Assembly: GCF_018687955.1 (NCBI RefSeq)
Contig: NZ_CP061309.1
Coordinates: 1-64,000, forward strand
DNA length: 64,000 nt
Reading direction: 5' to 3'
Origin: Polynucleobacter ibericus
GTDB lineage: Bacteria > Pseudomonadota > Gammaproteobacteria > Burkholderiales > Burkholderiaceae
This document shows positions 1 to 9,837 of the stretch, piece after piece (positions within the stretch are counted from its first letter, which is position 1; every line of letters starts with the position of its first letter). The notes under the pieces were generated by a model. The model was not told the origin of the DNA. It searched no databases and saw nothing but the letters and a program-made list of their open reading frames with translations. Both the position numbers and the translations under genes were made by a program.

Positions 1-17
1 TTGTAGCATCGCTACAA
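1..17. repeat. Perfect inverted repeat just upstream of dnaA
   Basis: The first 17 bases form a perfect palindrome, TTGTAGC-ATC-GCTACAA, with 7-bp arms and a 3-nt loop, ending 16 bp before the dnaA start codon. It may be an operator for dnaA or the edge of a larger promoter region cut off by the window. There is no T-run after it, so it is unlikely to be a terminator reading toward dnaA. Function unknown. Confidence 0.45.
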
Positions 18-33
18 TGGATCCTCCAAAAAT

Positions 34-1461
34 ATGAGCAACCTACACAATCCCCCTGCCTTGAATTCAATTAGCCCACTGGGGTTTTGGGATGATGCTA
101 TTGGCATTTTATCCCGCGAACTGTCGCCCCAACAGTTTAAAACATGGATTCAACCCCTTACTTTATTGTCTTTTATTGAAAGTGATGACTTACTAACAAT
201 AGGCGCCCCCAACCGATTTAAATTAGATTGGATTAAAAAGACTTTTGCCGACCGGTTCCAAGAATTGGCTTCGCAGTACTTTGGGCGCCCTATTAATGTA
301 AGTTTTACTTTGGCGGCTGACGGCGTCGCAACAAGCGTCGCTCCCACAACAAACGTTGAAGAGCCCCCACAGAAAAGTATTTCGATAGATGTTGTTGAGC
401 CCCTCATCTCCATTGAGGAAAACGCTTTTGAGATTGAAGATCACTCCAAGCTCAATCCAAACCTTACTTTTGAGACATTTGTAACTGGTAAAGCAAATCA
501 ATTGGCTAGGGCAGCATCAATTCAGGTCGCACATAACCCAGGCACATCCTATAACCCCATGTTTTTATATGGCGGGGTTGGGTTAGGAAAAACTCACCTA
601 ATACATGCTATTGGCAATCACCTCTTAAAAGAGAAGCCTAACGCCAGAATCCGCTATATCCACGCCGAACAGTATGTTTCTGATGTTGTTCGCGCCTATC
701 AACAAAAGGCTTTTGACCGCTTTAAGCGCTACTACCACTCTTTAGACCTCTTATTAATTGATGATATTCAGTTTTTTAGCGGCAAATCAAGAACTCAAGA
801 AGAGTTTTTTTATGCTTTTGAGGCCCTTTTGAGTAATAAAGCCCAAGTCATTATCACCAGCGACACCTACCCCAAAGAAATGGCTGGCATAGATGATCGC
901 CTTATTTCTCGGTTTGATTCTGGCCTAACAGTTGCGATTGAGCCGCCAGAGCTGGAGATGCGTGTTGCCATTTTGATGAAAAAGGCGATTAGCGAAGGCA
1001 TCCCCATGAGCGAGGATGTGGCGTTTTTTGTAGCCAAACACCTGCGCTCAAATGTTCGAGAGCTTGAGGGCGCACTAAGAAAGATTTTGGCTTTCGTGCG
1101 CTTCCATGGTCGAGAAGTAACAATTGATGTGGCTAGGACGGCATTAAAAGACTTACTTTCCATCCAAAACCGTCAAATCTCTGTTGAAAATATCCAAAAG
1201 GCGGTTGCTGATTTTTATAGCATTAAGGTTGCCGATATGTATTCCAAAAAACGTCCAGCCAATATTGCTAGGCCTCGACAAATCGCCATGTTTATGGCCA
1301 AAGAGCTCACCCAGAAGAGTCTTCCTGAGATTGGGGAGTTGTTTGGTGGCAGAGACCACACAACCGTTCTACACGCCGTGCGCAAGATCGCGGATGAGCG
1401 GGCGCACGATGGCCAACTAAACCATGAAATTCACGTTATTGAGCAAACTTTGAAAGCGTAA
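34..1461 (+). CDS. dnaA: Chromosomal replication initiator protein DnaA
   Basis: DnaA is the AAA+ ATPase that binds DnaA boxes at oriC, opens the duplex and helps load the replicative helicase. The 475-residue product has the usual four-domain layout: an N-terminal interaction domain (about 1-85), a variable linker, an AAA+ core with Walker A GGVGLGKT at 180-187 and Walker B LLIDD near 240, and a C-terminal DNA-binding domain with the DnaA signature GGRDHTT at 438-444. It is followed directly by a spacer rich in DnaA boxes and then by dnaN, the classic origin arrangement. No clear Shine-Dalgarno sequence precedes the ATG at 34. An out-of-frame ATG lies at 17. The promoter probably lies outside the window. 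Confidence 0.98.
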   Translation: MSNLHNPPALNSISPLGFWDDAIGILSRELSPQQFKTWIQPLTLLSFIESDDLLTIGAPNRFKLDWIKKTFADRFQELASQYFGRPINVSFTLAADGVATSVAPTTNVEEPPQKSISIDVVEPLISIEENAFEIEDHSKLNPNLTFETFVTGKANQLARAASIQVAHNPGTSYNPMFLYGGVGLGKTHLIHAIGNHLLKEKPNARIRYIHAEQYVSDVVRAYQQKAFDRFKRYYHSLDLLLIDDIQFFSGKSRTQEEFFYAFEALLSNKAQVIITSDTYPKEMAGIDDRLISRFDSGLTVAIEPPELEMRVAILMKKAISEGIPMSEDVAFFVAKHLRSNVRELEGALRKILAFVRFHGREVTIDVARTALKDLLSIQNRQISVENIQKAVADFYSIKVADMYSKKRPANIARPRQIAMFMAKELTQKSLPEIGELFGGRDHTTVLHAVRKIADERAHDGQLNHEIHVIEQTLKA

Positions 1462-1724
1462 TTTTTGCTTGTGGATAAGTTTGTGGACAACCCTAGGGAT
1501 AAGTTTGGGGATTAGATGTGGATAAATTGTGGAAAGATTCAGCTTCATGCAAAAATAGGGTGTTAGTGAAAAGTTATCCCCTTTTTATGCAGTGCTTATA
1601 CAAGAGTTTTCCACAGGTTTTTTTGTCTCCAATGTGTTGTTTTATAAAGGTTTTTTGACTTATCCACGGATTTTCGAACCCTTATTACTATTACTACTAA
1701 GATATATACAAGGATTTAAAAGCA
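1462..1724. other. oriC: Putative oriC: DnaA-box cluster with DnaA-trios
   Basis: This spacer holds many matches to the DnaA box TTATNCACA on both strands. On the minus-strand sense, TGTGGATAA lies at 1470-1478 and 1517-1525, with TGTGGACAA at 1482-1490 and weaker copies at 1494-1502 and 1528-1536. On the plus-strand sense there are TTATCCCCT (1574-1582), TTTTCCACA (1607-1615) and TTATCCACG (1660-1668). Fourteen bases after the last box comes TTATTACTATTACTACTA (1682-1699), six consecutive triplets that read 3'-(A/G)AT-5' on the opposite strand, the DnaA-trio pattern of bacterial unwinding elements. An AT-rich stretch follows up to dnaN. Position between dnaA and dnaN supports this as the chromosome origin. 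This is inferred, not proved. Confidence 0.9.
1682..1699. promoter_or_regulatory. DnaA-trio array (origin unwinding element)
   Basis: Six uninterrupted trinucleotides TTA-TTA-CTA-TTA-CTA-CTA lie 14 bp downstream of a DnaA box (1660-1668) and upstream of an AT-rich tract. In species where it has been studied, DnaA assembles on such trios as a filament on single-stranded DNA to open the origin. The orientation relative to the adjacent box fits that model. The role here is inferred from pattern and position. Confidence 0.75.
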
Positions 1725-2840
1725 ATGCAACTCGTTAACACTTCTCGCGATAGCCTACTAAAACCCCTTCAGGTTGTTAGTGGAATTGTTGAACGCAGAC
1801 ATACACTGCCAATTTTGGCAAATCTATTATTTAAAAAGGTTGGAGAAAAGGTTTCGTTTATCTCCACTGATATTGAAATTCAAATAACAACAAATGCCAA
1901 TTTTGGCGTTGGTTCTGAAGATGTTACGACCACTGTTGCTGCAAGAAAATTATTAGATATTTTGCGCGCACTACCCGAAGGACCGGTCTCCTTAAATTTA
2001 AAAGATAACCGTATGGTTGTGCAGAGCGGTAAGAGTCGTTTTTCTTTACAAACATTATCGGCAACAGAATTTCCAGTGATGCAAAGTGTAGGAGAGGTTA
2101 CCGCTGCCTGGAAAATGTCTCAAAAGAGCTTCCGTCAATTAATTAGCCAAGTACATTTTTCTATGGCTCAACAAGACATTCGTTATTACTTAAATGGCAT
2201 GTTGCTAGTGATTGAGGGTAAAAATGTAGTTGCGGTGGCAACCGACGGTCATCGTCTCGCTTACTCTCAAGTTGAGTTGGCGGAGGCCCCCTCTGGTTCT
2301 GGTGAAAAACAAGAAATCATTATTCCTCGCAAAACAATTCTAGAGTGTCAGCATTTGCTTGAAGACTCTGATGAGTCTTTAGAAATAAGTTTGACTACTA
2401 ATCAAGTGAAGTTCTCATTTGGTGATATTGAGTTGATTTCAAAATTAGTTGAAGGCAAGTTCCCGGACTTTCAACGCGTTATTCCAAAAGGTCAGAAAAA
2501 TTCACTAGTAGTCGGTCGCGAAGCGTTGCAATCAGCTCTTCAACGTGCCGCTATTTTGACAACAGACAAATTTAAAGGGGTTCGTTTTTCTTTATCCCCT
2601 AATCGCATCACCATTCAATCTACTAATGCCGAACAAGAAGAGGCCCAAGAAGAGATTGAAACTGAATATACGGGTGATGCAGTAGAAATCGGATTTAACG
2701 TTAGCTATTTACTTGATGTTTTATCAAACCTCAAGAACGAGAAAATTCAAATTAGTTTGGGTGATGCAAATAGTAGTGCTGTGGTTACTCTGCCTGGCTC
2801 AGAGAGCTTTAAGTATGTTGTGATGCCAATGCGTATTTAA
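1725..2840 (+). CDS. dnaN: DNA polymerase III beta sliding clamp DnaN
   Basis: DnaN forms the ring-shaped dimeric clamp that tethers DNA polymerase III and other proteins to DNA. The 371-residue length is typical of the family. The N-terminus (MQLVNTSRDSLLKPLQVVSG) and the C-terminus ending VMPMRI match the hydrophobic clamp signature of bacterial beta subunits, and three clamp subdomains of about 120 residues are expected. The gene follows the oriC spacer and lies 11 bp before gyrB, so dnaN and gyrB are probably co-transcribed. The ATG at 1725 is the first in-frame start after the AT-rich origin tract. Confidence 0.98.
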   Translation: MQLVNTSRDSLLKPLQVVSGIVERRHTLPILANLLFKKVGEKVSFISTDIEIQITTNANFGVGSEDVTTTVAARKLLDILRALPEGPVSLNLKDNRMVVQSGKSRFSLQTLSATEFPVMQSVGEVTAAWKMSQKSFRQLISQVHFSMAQQDIRYYLNGMLLVIEGKNVVAVATDGHRLAYSQVELAEAPSGSGEKQEIIIPRKTILECQHLLEDSDESLEISLTTNQVKFSFGDIELISKLVEGKFPDFQRVIPKGQKNSLVVGREALQSALQRAAILTTDKFKGVRFSLSPNRITIQSTNAEQEEAQEEIETEYTGDAVEIGFNVSYLLDVLSNLKNEKIQISLGDANSSAVVTLPGSESFKYVVMPMRI

Positions 2841-2845
2841 CTTAG

Positions 2846-5350
<2,505 letters not shown>

Positions 5351-5352
5351 AA

Positions 5353-5847
5353 ATGGCATCTAAAAAACTAAAACCACCCAAGGTGGATAGATCTTGCATT
5401 ATTGTTAAATCCTCACCAATTCATGGCAAAGGGGTTTTTGTTGCAAAACCCATCAAAAAAGGCCAGGCGATTATTGAATACAAGGGTGAGCGCATTAGTT
5501 GGAAGTTGGCGGAAAAGCGTCATCCACATGATCCCAAAGACCCTAACCACACCTTTTATTTCTCACTAGAGGATGGTCGTGTAATTGATGCGAAGTATGG
5601 AGGTAATGCTGCGCGCTGGATTAATCACTCTTGCAAACCAAGTTGTGAAACGCGCGAAGATAGCTTTGATGGCAAGCCAAGGGTATTTGTTTATGCAAAG
5701 CGTGCACTCGAGATTGGTGAAGAGTTGTTTTATGACTATTCGCTCGATGTTGAGGGGAAGATCACCAAAGAAATGAAAAAAGATTACGAGTGTCGTTGTG
5801 GTGCGAAAAAATGTCGCGGCACCATGCTCGCAACAAAAGAAAAATAA
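5353..5847 (+). CDS. SET domain protein-lysine methyltransferase-like protein
   Basis: This 164-residue protein is a compact SET-domain protein, a fold best known from eukaryotic histone lysine methyltransferases that use S-adenosylmethionine. Visible motifs are HGKGVF (24-29), the cofactor-site NHSCKPSC (91-98), GEELFYDYS (122-130) and a post-SET-like cysteine cluster CRCGAKKC (147-154). Together with C98 this could bind zinc next to the active site. There is no signal peptide, so it should be cytoplasmic. The N-terminus is Lys-rich and could bind nucleic acid. It starts 2 bp after gyrB, so it is probably transcribed with the replication genes. Its substrate is unknown. A ribosomal protein or nucleoid protein lysine is a guess only. 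Confidence 0.88.
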   Translation: MASKKLKPPKVDRSCIIVKSSPIHGKGVFVAKPIKKGQAIIEYKGERISWKLAEKRHPHDPKDPNHTFYFSLEDGRVIDAKYGGNAARWINHSCKPSCETREDSFDGKPRVFVYAKRALEIGEELFYDYSLDVEGKITKEMKKDYECRCGAKKCRGTMLATKEK

Positions 5848-5858
5848 AAGCAATTTTT

Positions 5859-6074
5859 ATGTTGTTTGTAACAATTCAAGAGCTTGAGGCAGCCATTAAC
5901 TATTGGCGCAGTCAGTCTCCATCAGAGGGGGATGAGTTGCGTCTATGCCCAGAAGCCGCGGCCCTAGCGAAACCTTATGCACTCATGATTGTTCAGGGCG
6001 CTCAACGTGTGCCCATGGATGTCTTGGATGAGCTCGCTCGTTCAGCAATCCAAAAATTCCAAAAAACTTCTTAA
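5859..6074 (+). CDS. DUF3717 family small protein
   Basis: This 71-residue protein resembles the DUF3717 family, small uncharacterised proteins of Burkholderiales with the core I-E-L-E-A-A-I-N-Y-W-R followed by a short Leu-Cys-Pro segment (LRLCPEAAALA) and YALMI. I chose the ATG at 5859, 11 bp after the SET gene. An in-frame start at 5790 would lie inside the SET gene and adds residues not seen in the family. The Shine-Dalgarno sequence is weak. Predicted cytoplasmic and mostly helical. No function is known. The family name is recalled from its sequence pattern, not searched. Confidence 0.75.
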   Translation: MLFVTIQELEAAINYWRSQSPSEGDELRLCPEAAALAKPYALMIVQGAQRVPMDVLDELARSAIQKFQKTS

Positions 6075-6116
6075 TCACTTTTTGAATCCATGCCCTTTAA
6101 GGTTTAGGGTAATTGC

Positions 6117-6122
6117 TATACA
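6117..6122 (+). promoter_or_regulatory. Possible extended -10 promoter of the liv-type operon
   Basis: TGC-TATACA (extended -10 from 6114) lies about 65 bp before the first ATPase gene. No good -35 element stands at the usual spacing, so this would have to work as an extended -10 promoter. It would place the leader with the alternative hairpins (6135-6172) within the transcript. Tentative. Confidence 0.3.
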
Positions 6123-6134
6123 TAGCCATGCCAT

Positions 6135-6172
6135 CTTGGGGTATGCTCATATTCTTGCCCCCAAGTAGGGGG
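6135..6172 (+). promoter_or_regulatory. Leader with two mutually exclusive hairpins before the liv-type operon
   Basis: CTTGGGG (6135-6141) can pair perfectly with CCCCAAG (6159-6165). Alternatively CCCCC (6158-6162) can pair with GGGGG (6168-6172) across a 5-nt loop. Both use the same C-run. The second hairpin ends one base before the Shine-Dalgarno stretch AGAGGG (6174-6179) that serves the TTG start at 6187, so its formation could reduce initiation. This is a structural observation; regulation is inferred. Confidence 0.45.
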
Positions 6173-6186
6173 TAGAGGGTAATAGA

Positions 6187-6948
6187 TTGCAAGAAACAAT
6201 ATTAAAAACAATTGGACTGGGGAAATCCTTCAAAGGATTTTCTGCTGTCACTGATGTAAACCTAGACGTAGCTCGGGGAACTATTCACGCCTTGATAGGC
6301 CCCAATGGCGCTGGCAAAACGACCTGCTTCAATTTACTCACTAAATTTTTAGAGCCGAGTAGCGGTCAAATTTTATTTAATGGTTTTGACATTACGAATG
6401 AGGCCCCAGCACAAATTGCGCGGCGCGGCATCATTCGCTCTTTTCAAATTTCAGCGGTTTTCCCCCATCTAACAGTTATCGAGAACGTTCGTGTTGCACT
6501 GCAGCGTGGATTGGGCACAGAGTTCCATTTCTGGAAATCTGGCAACTCCCTAAATGTCCTGAATGAGCGCGCCCTGGAGCTTCTCCATGAGGTCGGCTTG
6601 GAAGATTTTGCTTATGAAGAAACGCTCAATTTAGCTTATGGCCGCAAGAGGGCGCTTGAAATTGCAACAACCTTGGCTATGGAGCCTGAGTTGATGCTTT
6701 TGGATGAACCCACACAAGGCATGGGGCATGAGGATGTTGAGCGAGTTACTGAGCTAATTGATCGGGTTGCTAAAGGCCGCACTATTTTGATGGTTGAGCA
6801 CAATATGAAGGTAGTTTCCTCGATTGCCGATCGGATTACAGTTTTACAACGAGGCTCGGTTCTAGCTGAGGGCTCATATAACGAGGTTTCAAACAACCCA
6901 CTGGTTGTTGAGGCCTATATGGGAAGCCATGGGGGAGACAACCTATGA
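6187..6948 (+). CDS. ABC transporter ATP-binding protein, LivG type
   Basis: This 253-residue ATPase is the LivG-type subunit of a branched-chain amino-acid-family importer. It shows Walker A GPNGAGKTT (38-46), the LivG-style signature LAYGRKRALEIA in place of LSGGQ, and Walker B LMLLDEPTQGM followed by the H-loop in VEHNMKVV. The start is TTG at 6187. An in-frame stop lies at 6166-6168, no ATG fits, and AGAGGG at 6174-6179 is a good Shine-Dalgarno sequence. It overlaps the next ATPase by 4 bp (ATGA), so the two are translationally coupled. Five genes follow in the order ATPase, ATPase, binding protein, permease, permease. The substrate could be a branched-chain amino acid, an amide, urea or another small organic acid; sequence alone does not decide. 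Confidence 0.93.
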   Translation: MQETILKTIGLGKSFKGFSAVTDVNLDVARGTIHALIGPNGAGKTTCFNLLTKFLEPSSGQILFNGFDITNEAPAQIARRGIIRSFQISAVFPHLTVIENVRVALQRGLGTEFHFWKSGNSLNVLNERALELLHEVGLEDFAYEETLNLAYGRKRALEIATTLAMEPELMLLDEPTQGMGHEDVERVTELIDRVAKGRTILMVEHNMKVVSSIADRITVLQRGSVLAEGSYNEVSNNPLVVEAYMGSHGGDNL

Positions 6949-7649
6949 GCACCATGGCATTAGAGGTTAAAAATTTAGAGTCTTGGTATGGTGAGTCACA
7001 CATCTTGCACGGCGTGAATTTCGCTGTGCGTGATGGTGAGGTTGTGACCTTACTTGGGCGCAACGGGGCAGGCAGAAGCACTATTCTGAAAACAATTCTG
7101 GGTTTAACCAGCAAAAGAACGGGTTCAGTTGAGATTTATGGTGCGCAGACAATTTCGATGCCTACGTACAAAATTGCGCGCCTAGGTGTTGGGTACTGCC
7201 CAGAAGAAAGGGGTATCTTCGCCAGCTTAAGCGCAGAAGAAAACCTATTGCTTTTGCCTGATATTGCGCCTGGCGGAATGGGGTTGGATGAGATTTATGA
7301 AATGTTCCCAAACCTCTATGAGAGAAGAAATAGTCCGGGCACACGTCTGTCTGGTGGTGAGCAGCAAATGCTCGCAATGGCGCGCATTCTAAGAACGGGC
7401 GCCAAGCTTCTGTTGCTTGATGAAATTACCGAAGGTTTGGCGCCGGTGATTGTGCAAAAGCTTGGAGAGGTGGTGACTAGCTTGCGCAATAAGGGTTTCA
7501 CAATTGTGTTGGTAGAGCAAAACTTCCGTTTTGCTGCGCCGCTGGCCGATCGTCATTATGTTGTGGAGCACGGAAATGTGGTTGAGGTTGTAAATCAAAG
7601 CGAGCTTGCTGAAAAAGCGGCTCTATTAAATGAGTATCTTGGTGTTTAG
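6945..7649 (+). CDS. ABC transporter ATP-binding protein, LivF type, with Walker A Lys-to-Arg change
   Basis: This 234-residue protein is the second nucleotide-binding subunit of the importer. It has the signature motif LSGGEQQMLAMARIL, Walker B LLLLDEITEGLAP and the H-loop-region VEQNFRFA, where the usual LivF glutamine takes the histidine position. The Walker A reads GRNGAGRS (38-45): residue 44, normally the invariant phosphate-binding lysine, is arginine (codon AGA at 7074-7076). I recall similar GAGR variants in some LivF relatives, so this may be a tolerated subfamily trait, with ATP hydrolysis perhaps weighted toward the LivG site. The start ATG overlaps the livG stop, and a GGGGGAG Shine-Dalgarno stretch precedes it. 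Confidence 0.93.
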   Translation: MSTMALEVKNLESWYGESHILHGVNFAVRDGEVVTLLGRNGAGRSTILKTILGLTSKRTGSVEIYGAQTISMPTYKIARLGVGYCPEERGIFASLSAEENLLLLPDIAPGGMGLDEIYEMFPNLYERRNSPGTRLSGGEQQMLAMARILRTGAKLLLLDEITEGLAPVIVQKLGEVVTSLRNKGFTIVLVEQNFRFAAPLADRHYVVEHGNVVEVVNQSELAEKAALLNEYLGV

Positions 7650-7671
7650 TAGATTTCTATAGGAGACGGTA

Positions 7672-8898
7672 ATGAAGTTAAAGCAAATAACCGCGTGTCT
7701 GGTTGCGGCAACCATGTTTGGTTCAAACCCAGCGTTCGCGCAAAGTGCACCGAAGGTTAGTGGTGATGTTGTCAAGATCGGTGTATTGACCGACCTTTCC
7801 TCAACTTACTCTGATTTGGCTGGTCCTGGTGCAGTGATTGCAGCAAAGATGGCGATTGCCGACTTCTCTAAAGACGGCACTGTCATTGGCAAGAAGATTG
7901 AGTTAGTTAGTGCCGATCACCAAAACAAAGCTGACATTGCTGCAAATAAAGCGCGCGAATGGTATGACAAAGACGGCGTAGATGTGATTGTTGAGTTGGT
8001 TTCAACAAACGTTGCTTTGGCGGTAATGGAAGTAGCAGAACAAAAGAACAAAATTACTTTGGTTTCTGGCGCAGCCTCTTTGCCAATTACCAATGAAAAA
8101 TGTACAGCCAATAACGTCCACTGGACTTATGACACTTATGCGCTTTCTAACGGCACAGCCAAGGCTGTTGTTAAACAAGGCAAAAAGAACTGGTACTTCC
8201 TTACTGCCGACTACGCTTTCGGCGCAGCATTAGAGCGTGATTCAACTAATGTTGTGAATGCTAACGGCGGCAAGGTATTGGGAACCAGTAAGCACCCATT
8301 CCCAAACAGTGATTTTTCTTCTTATCTCTTAAAGGCTCAGGCAAGTGGTGCTGACGTAGTTGCTTTAGCAAATGCCGGTCAAGATACCATCAACAGCGTT
8401 AAACAAGCGTCGGAGTTTGGCATTAATAAAAAGCAAACGGTTGTGCCTTTGTTAATGTTTATTACTGACGTCCATTCTTTAGGTTTAAATGCTGCTCAAG
8501 GCATGTACCTCACAGAAGGTTTCTACTGGGATCGGGATGAAAAGACCCGTGCATTTGCAAAACGCTTCATCTTGCAACATAAGCGTATGCCATCAAGCGT
8601 TCAGGCTGGTGTTTACTCTTCCGTTCTTGCTTATTTGAATGCAGTACAAAAAGCAGGCACCGATGATACTCAAGCTGTAATGAAGGCGCTCAAGTCCACC
8701 AACATTGATGATGGTCTCTTTAAAGGCAAGATCCGTGCCGATGGTAAGTTTGAGCACGATATGTATCTGCTTGAAGTGAAGAAACCTTCTGAGTCTACAA
8801 GCCCATGGGACTATTACAACGTCAAAGCAGTGATTCCTGCTGCTGAAGCAACACAACCACTTTCATTGTCACGATGCAAGTTGGTTACTAACAAGTAA
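7672..8898 (+). CDS. Periplasmic substrate-binding protein of LivJ/K type
   Basis: This 408-residue protein captures the substrate in the periplasm and delivers it to the permeases. Residues 1-23 are a clear Sec signal peptide, with positive MKLKQ, a hydrophobic core and an AFA cleavage site before QSAPK. The mature part begins VVKIGVLTDLSSTYSDLAGPGAV, typical of the type I periplasmic-binding fold with its two lobes. GGAGACGG lies just before the ATG, and the gene follows the LivF-type gene by 22 bp. The protein is longer than E. coli LivK, as in the group that includes amide and aromatic-acid binding relatives. The ligand cannot be named from sequence. Confidence 0.93.
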   Translation: MKLKQITACLVAATMFGSNPAFAQSAPKVSGDVVKIGVLTDLSSTYSDLAGPGAVIAAKMAIADFSKDGTVIGKKIELVSADHQNKADIAANKAREWYDKDGVDVIVELVSTNVALAVMEVAEQKNKITLVSGAASLPITNEKCTANNVHWTYDTYALSNGTAKAVVKQGKKNWYFLTADYAFGAALERDSTNVVNANGGKVLGTSKHPFPNSDFSSYLLKAQASGADVVALANAGQDTINSVKQASEFGINKKQTVVPLLMFITDVHSLGLNAAQGMYLTEGFYWDRDEKTRAFAKRFILQHKRMPSSVQAGVYSSVLAYLNAVQKAGTDDTQAVMKALKSTNIDDGLFKGKIRADGKFEHDMYLLEVKKPSESTSPWDYYNVKAVIPAAEATQPLSLSRCKLVTNK

Positions 8899-8914
8899 TT
8901 GATCCTTATCTAGC

Positions 8915-9835
8915 ATGTTCGAACTTCTTGGAATTACCCCTCAAGGGCTGGTAGCCCAGCTCTTGGTGGGGCTTATCAATGGCTCGTTTTACGCCATATT
9001 GAGTTTGGGATTGGCCATTATTTTTGGCCTTCTCAACATTATTAATTTTGCCCATGGTGCTCAATACACGATGGGTGCTTTTATTGCCTGGATTGGCCTA
9101 ACTCAGATTAGCCAATGGCTTGGCTTCCCTGAGCTTTCTATTAATTATTGGTTTGCCCTGATTGTTGTGCCATTGGTTTTGGCTGGATTTGGCTTGATCC
9201 TAGAGCGCACGATGTTGCGACGCTTGTATCATCTCGACCATCTATACGGCCTATTACTGACCTTCGGCTTGGCTCTGATTATTGAAGGCATGTTCCGCCA
9301 TTGGTATGGAATTTCTGGTGAGAGCTATCCAGCTCCCGAGATTCTGCAGGGCGCGATTCCTCTTGAGTCTCTCGGCATCATTTTGCCGAAGTACCGTGTA
9401 TGGGTGGTTGTTATCTCCTTGGTGGTTTGCTTCTCTACTTGGTATGTCATTGAAAGAACCAAGTTGGGCGCCTATTTGCGCGCCGGAACCGAGAACCCTA
9501 AATTACTTCAAGCGTTTGGCATTAATGTCCCGCTAATGATTTCTTTGGCCTATGCCTATGGTGTTGGTTTGGCGGGTTTTGCTGGCGTGTTGGCGGCCCC
9601 AATCTTTCAAGTAAATCCACTGATGGGCTCTAATCTCATCATCGTTGTTTTTGCGGTGGTAGTCATTGGCGGCATGGGCTCTATCATGGGCGCCATTTTG
9701 ACTGGTTTAGGTTTGGGCTTGATTGAAGGCCTAACAAAAGTCTTTTACCCAGAAGCTTCTGGCGTTGTGATTTTCGTGATCATGGCAATTGTTTTGTTGA
9801 TTCGTCCTGCCGGACTGTTTGGGCGGGAGAAATAA
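8915..9835 (+). CDS. Branched-chain amino-acid-type ABC permease, LivH family
   Basis: This 306-residue integral membrane protein has about eight hydrophobic segments. It carries the LivH hallmarks GLINGSFYAILSLGLAIIFG and NIINFAHGAQYTMGA near the N-terminus and GGMGSIMGAILTGL near the C-terminus, the cytoplasmic loop that couples to the ATPases. It forms the transmembrane channel together with the LivM-type protein encoded 2 bp downstream. It lies 16 bp after the binding-protein gene within the same operon. Length and motif order are normal. Confidence 0.94.
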   Translation: MFELLGITPQGLVAQLLVGLINGSFYAILSLGLAIIFGLLNIINFAHGAQYTMGAFIAWIGLTQISQWLGFPELSINYWFALIVVPLVLAGFGLILERTMLRRLYHLDHLYGLLLTFGLALIIEGMFRHWYGISGESYPAPEILQGAIPLESLGIILPKYRVWVVVISLVVCFSTWYVIERTKLGAYLRAGTENPKLLQAFGINVPLMISLAYAYGVGLAGFAGVLAAPIFQVNPLMGSNLIIVVFAVVVIGGMGSIMGAILTGLGLGLIEGLTKVFYPEASGVVIFVIMAIVLLIRPAGLFGREK

Positions 9836-9837
9836 AC

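Noticed and set aside
5790..5858. Longer N-terminus for the DUF3717 protein
   Set aside because: It would overlap the SET gene by 58 bp in another frame, and the extra residues do not look like the family.
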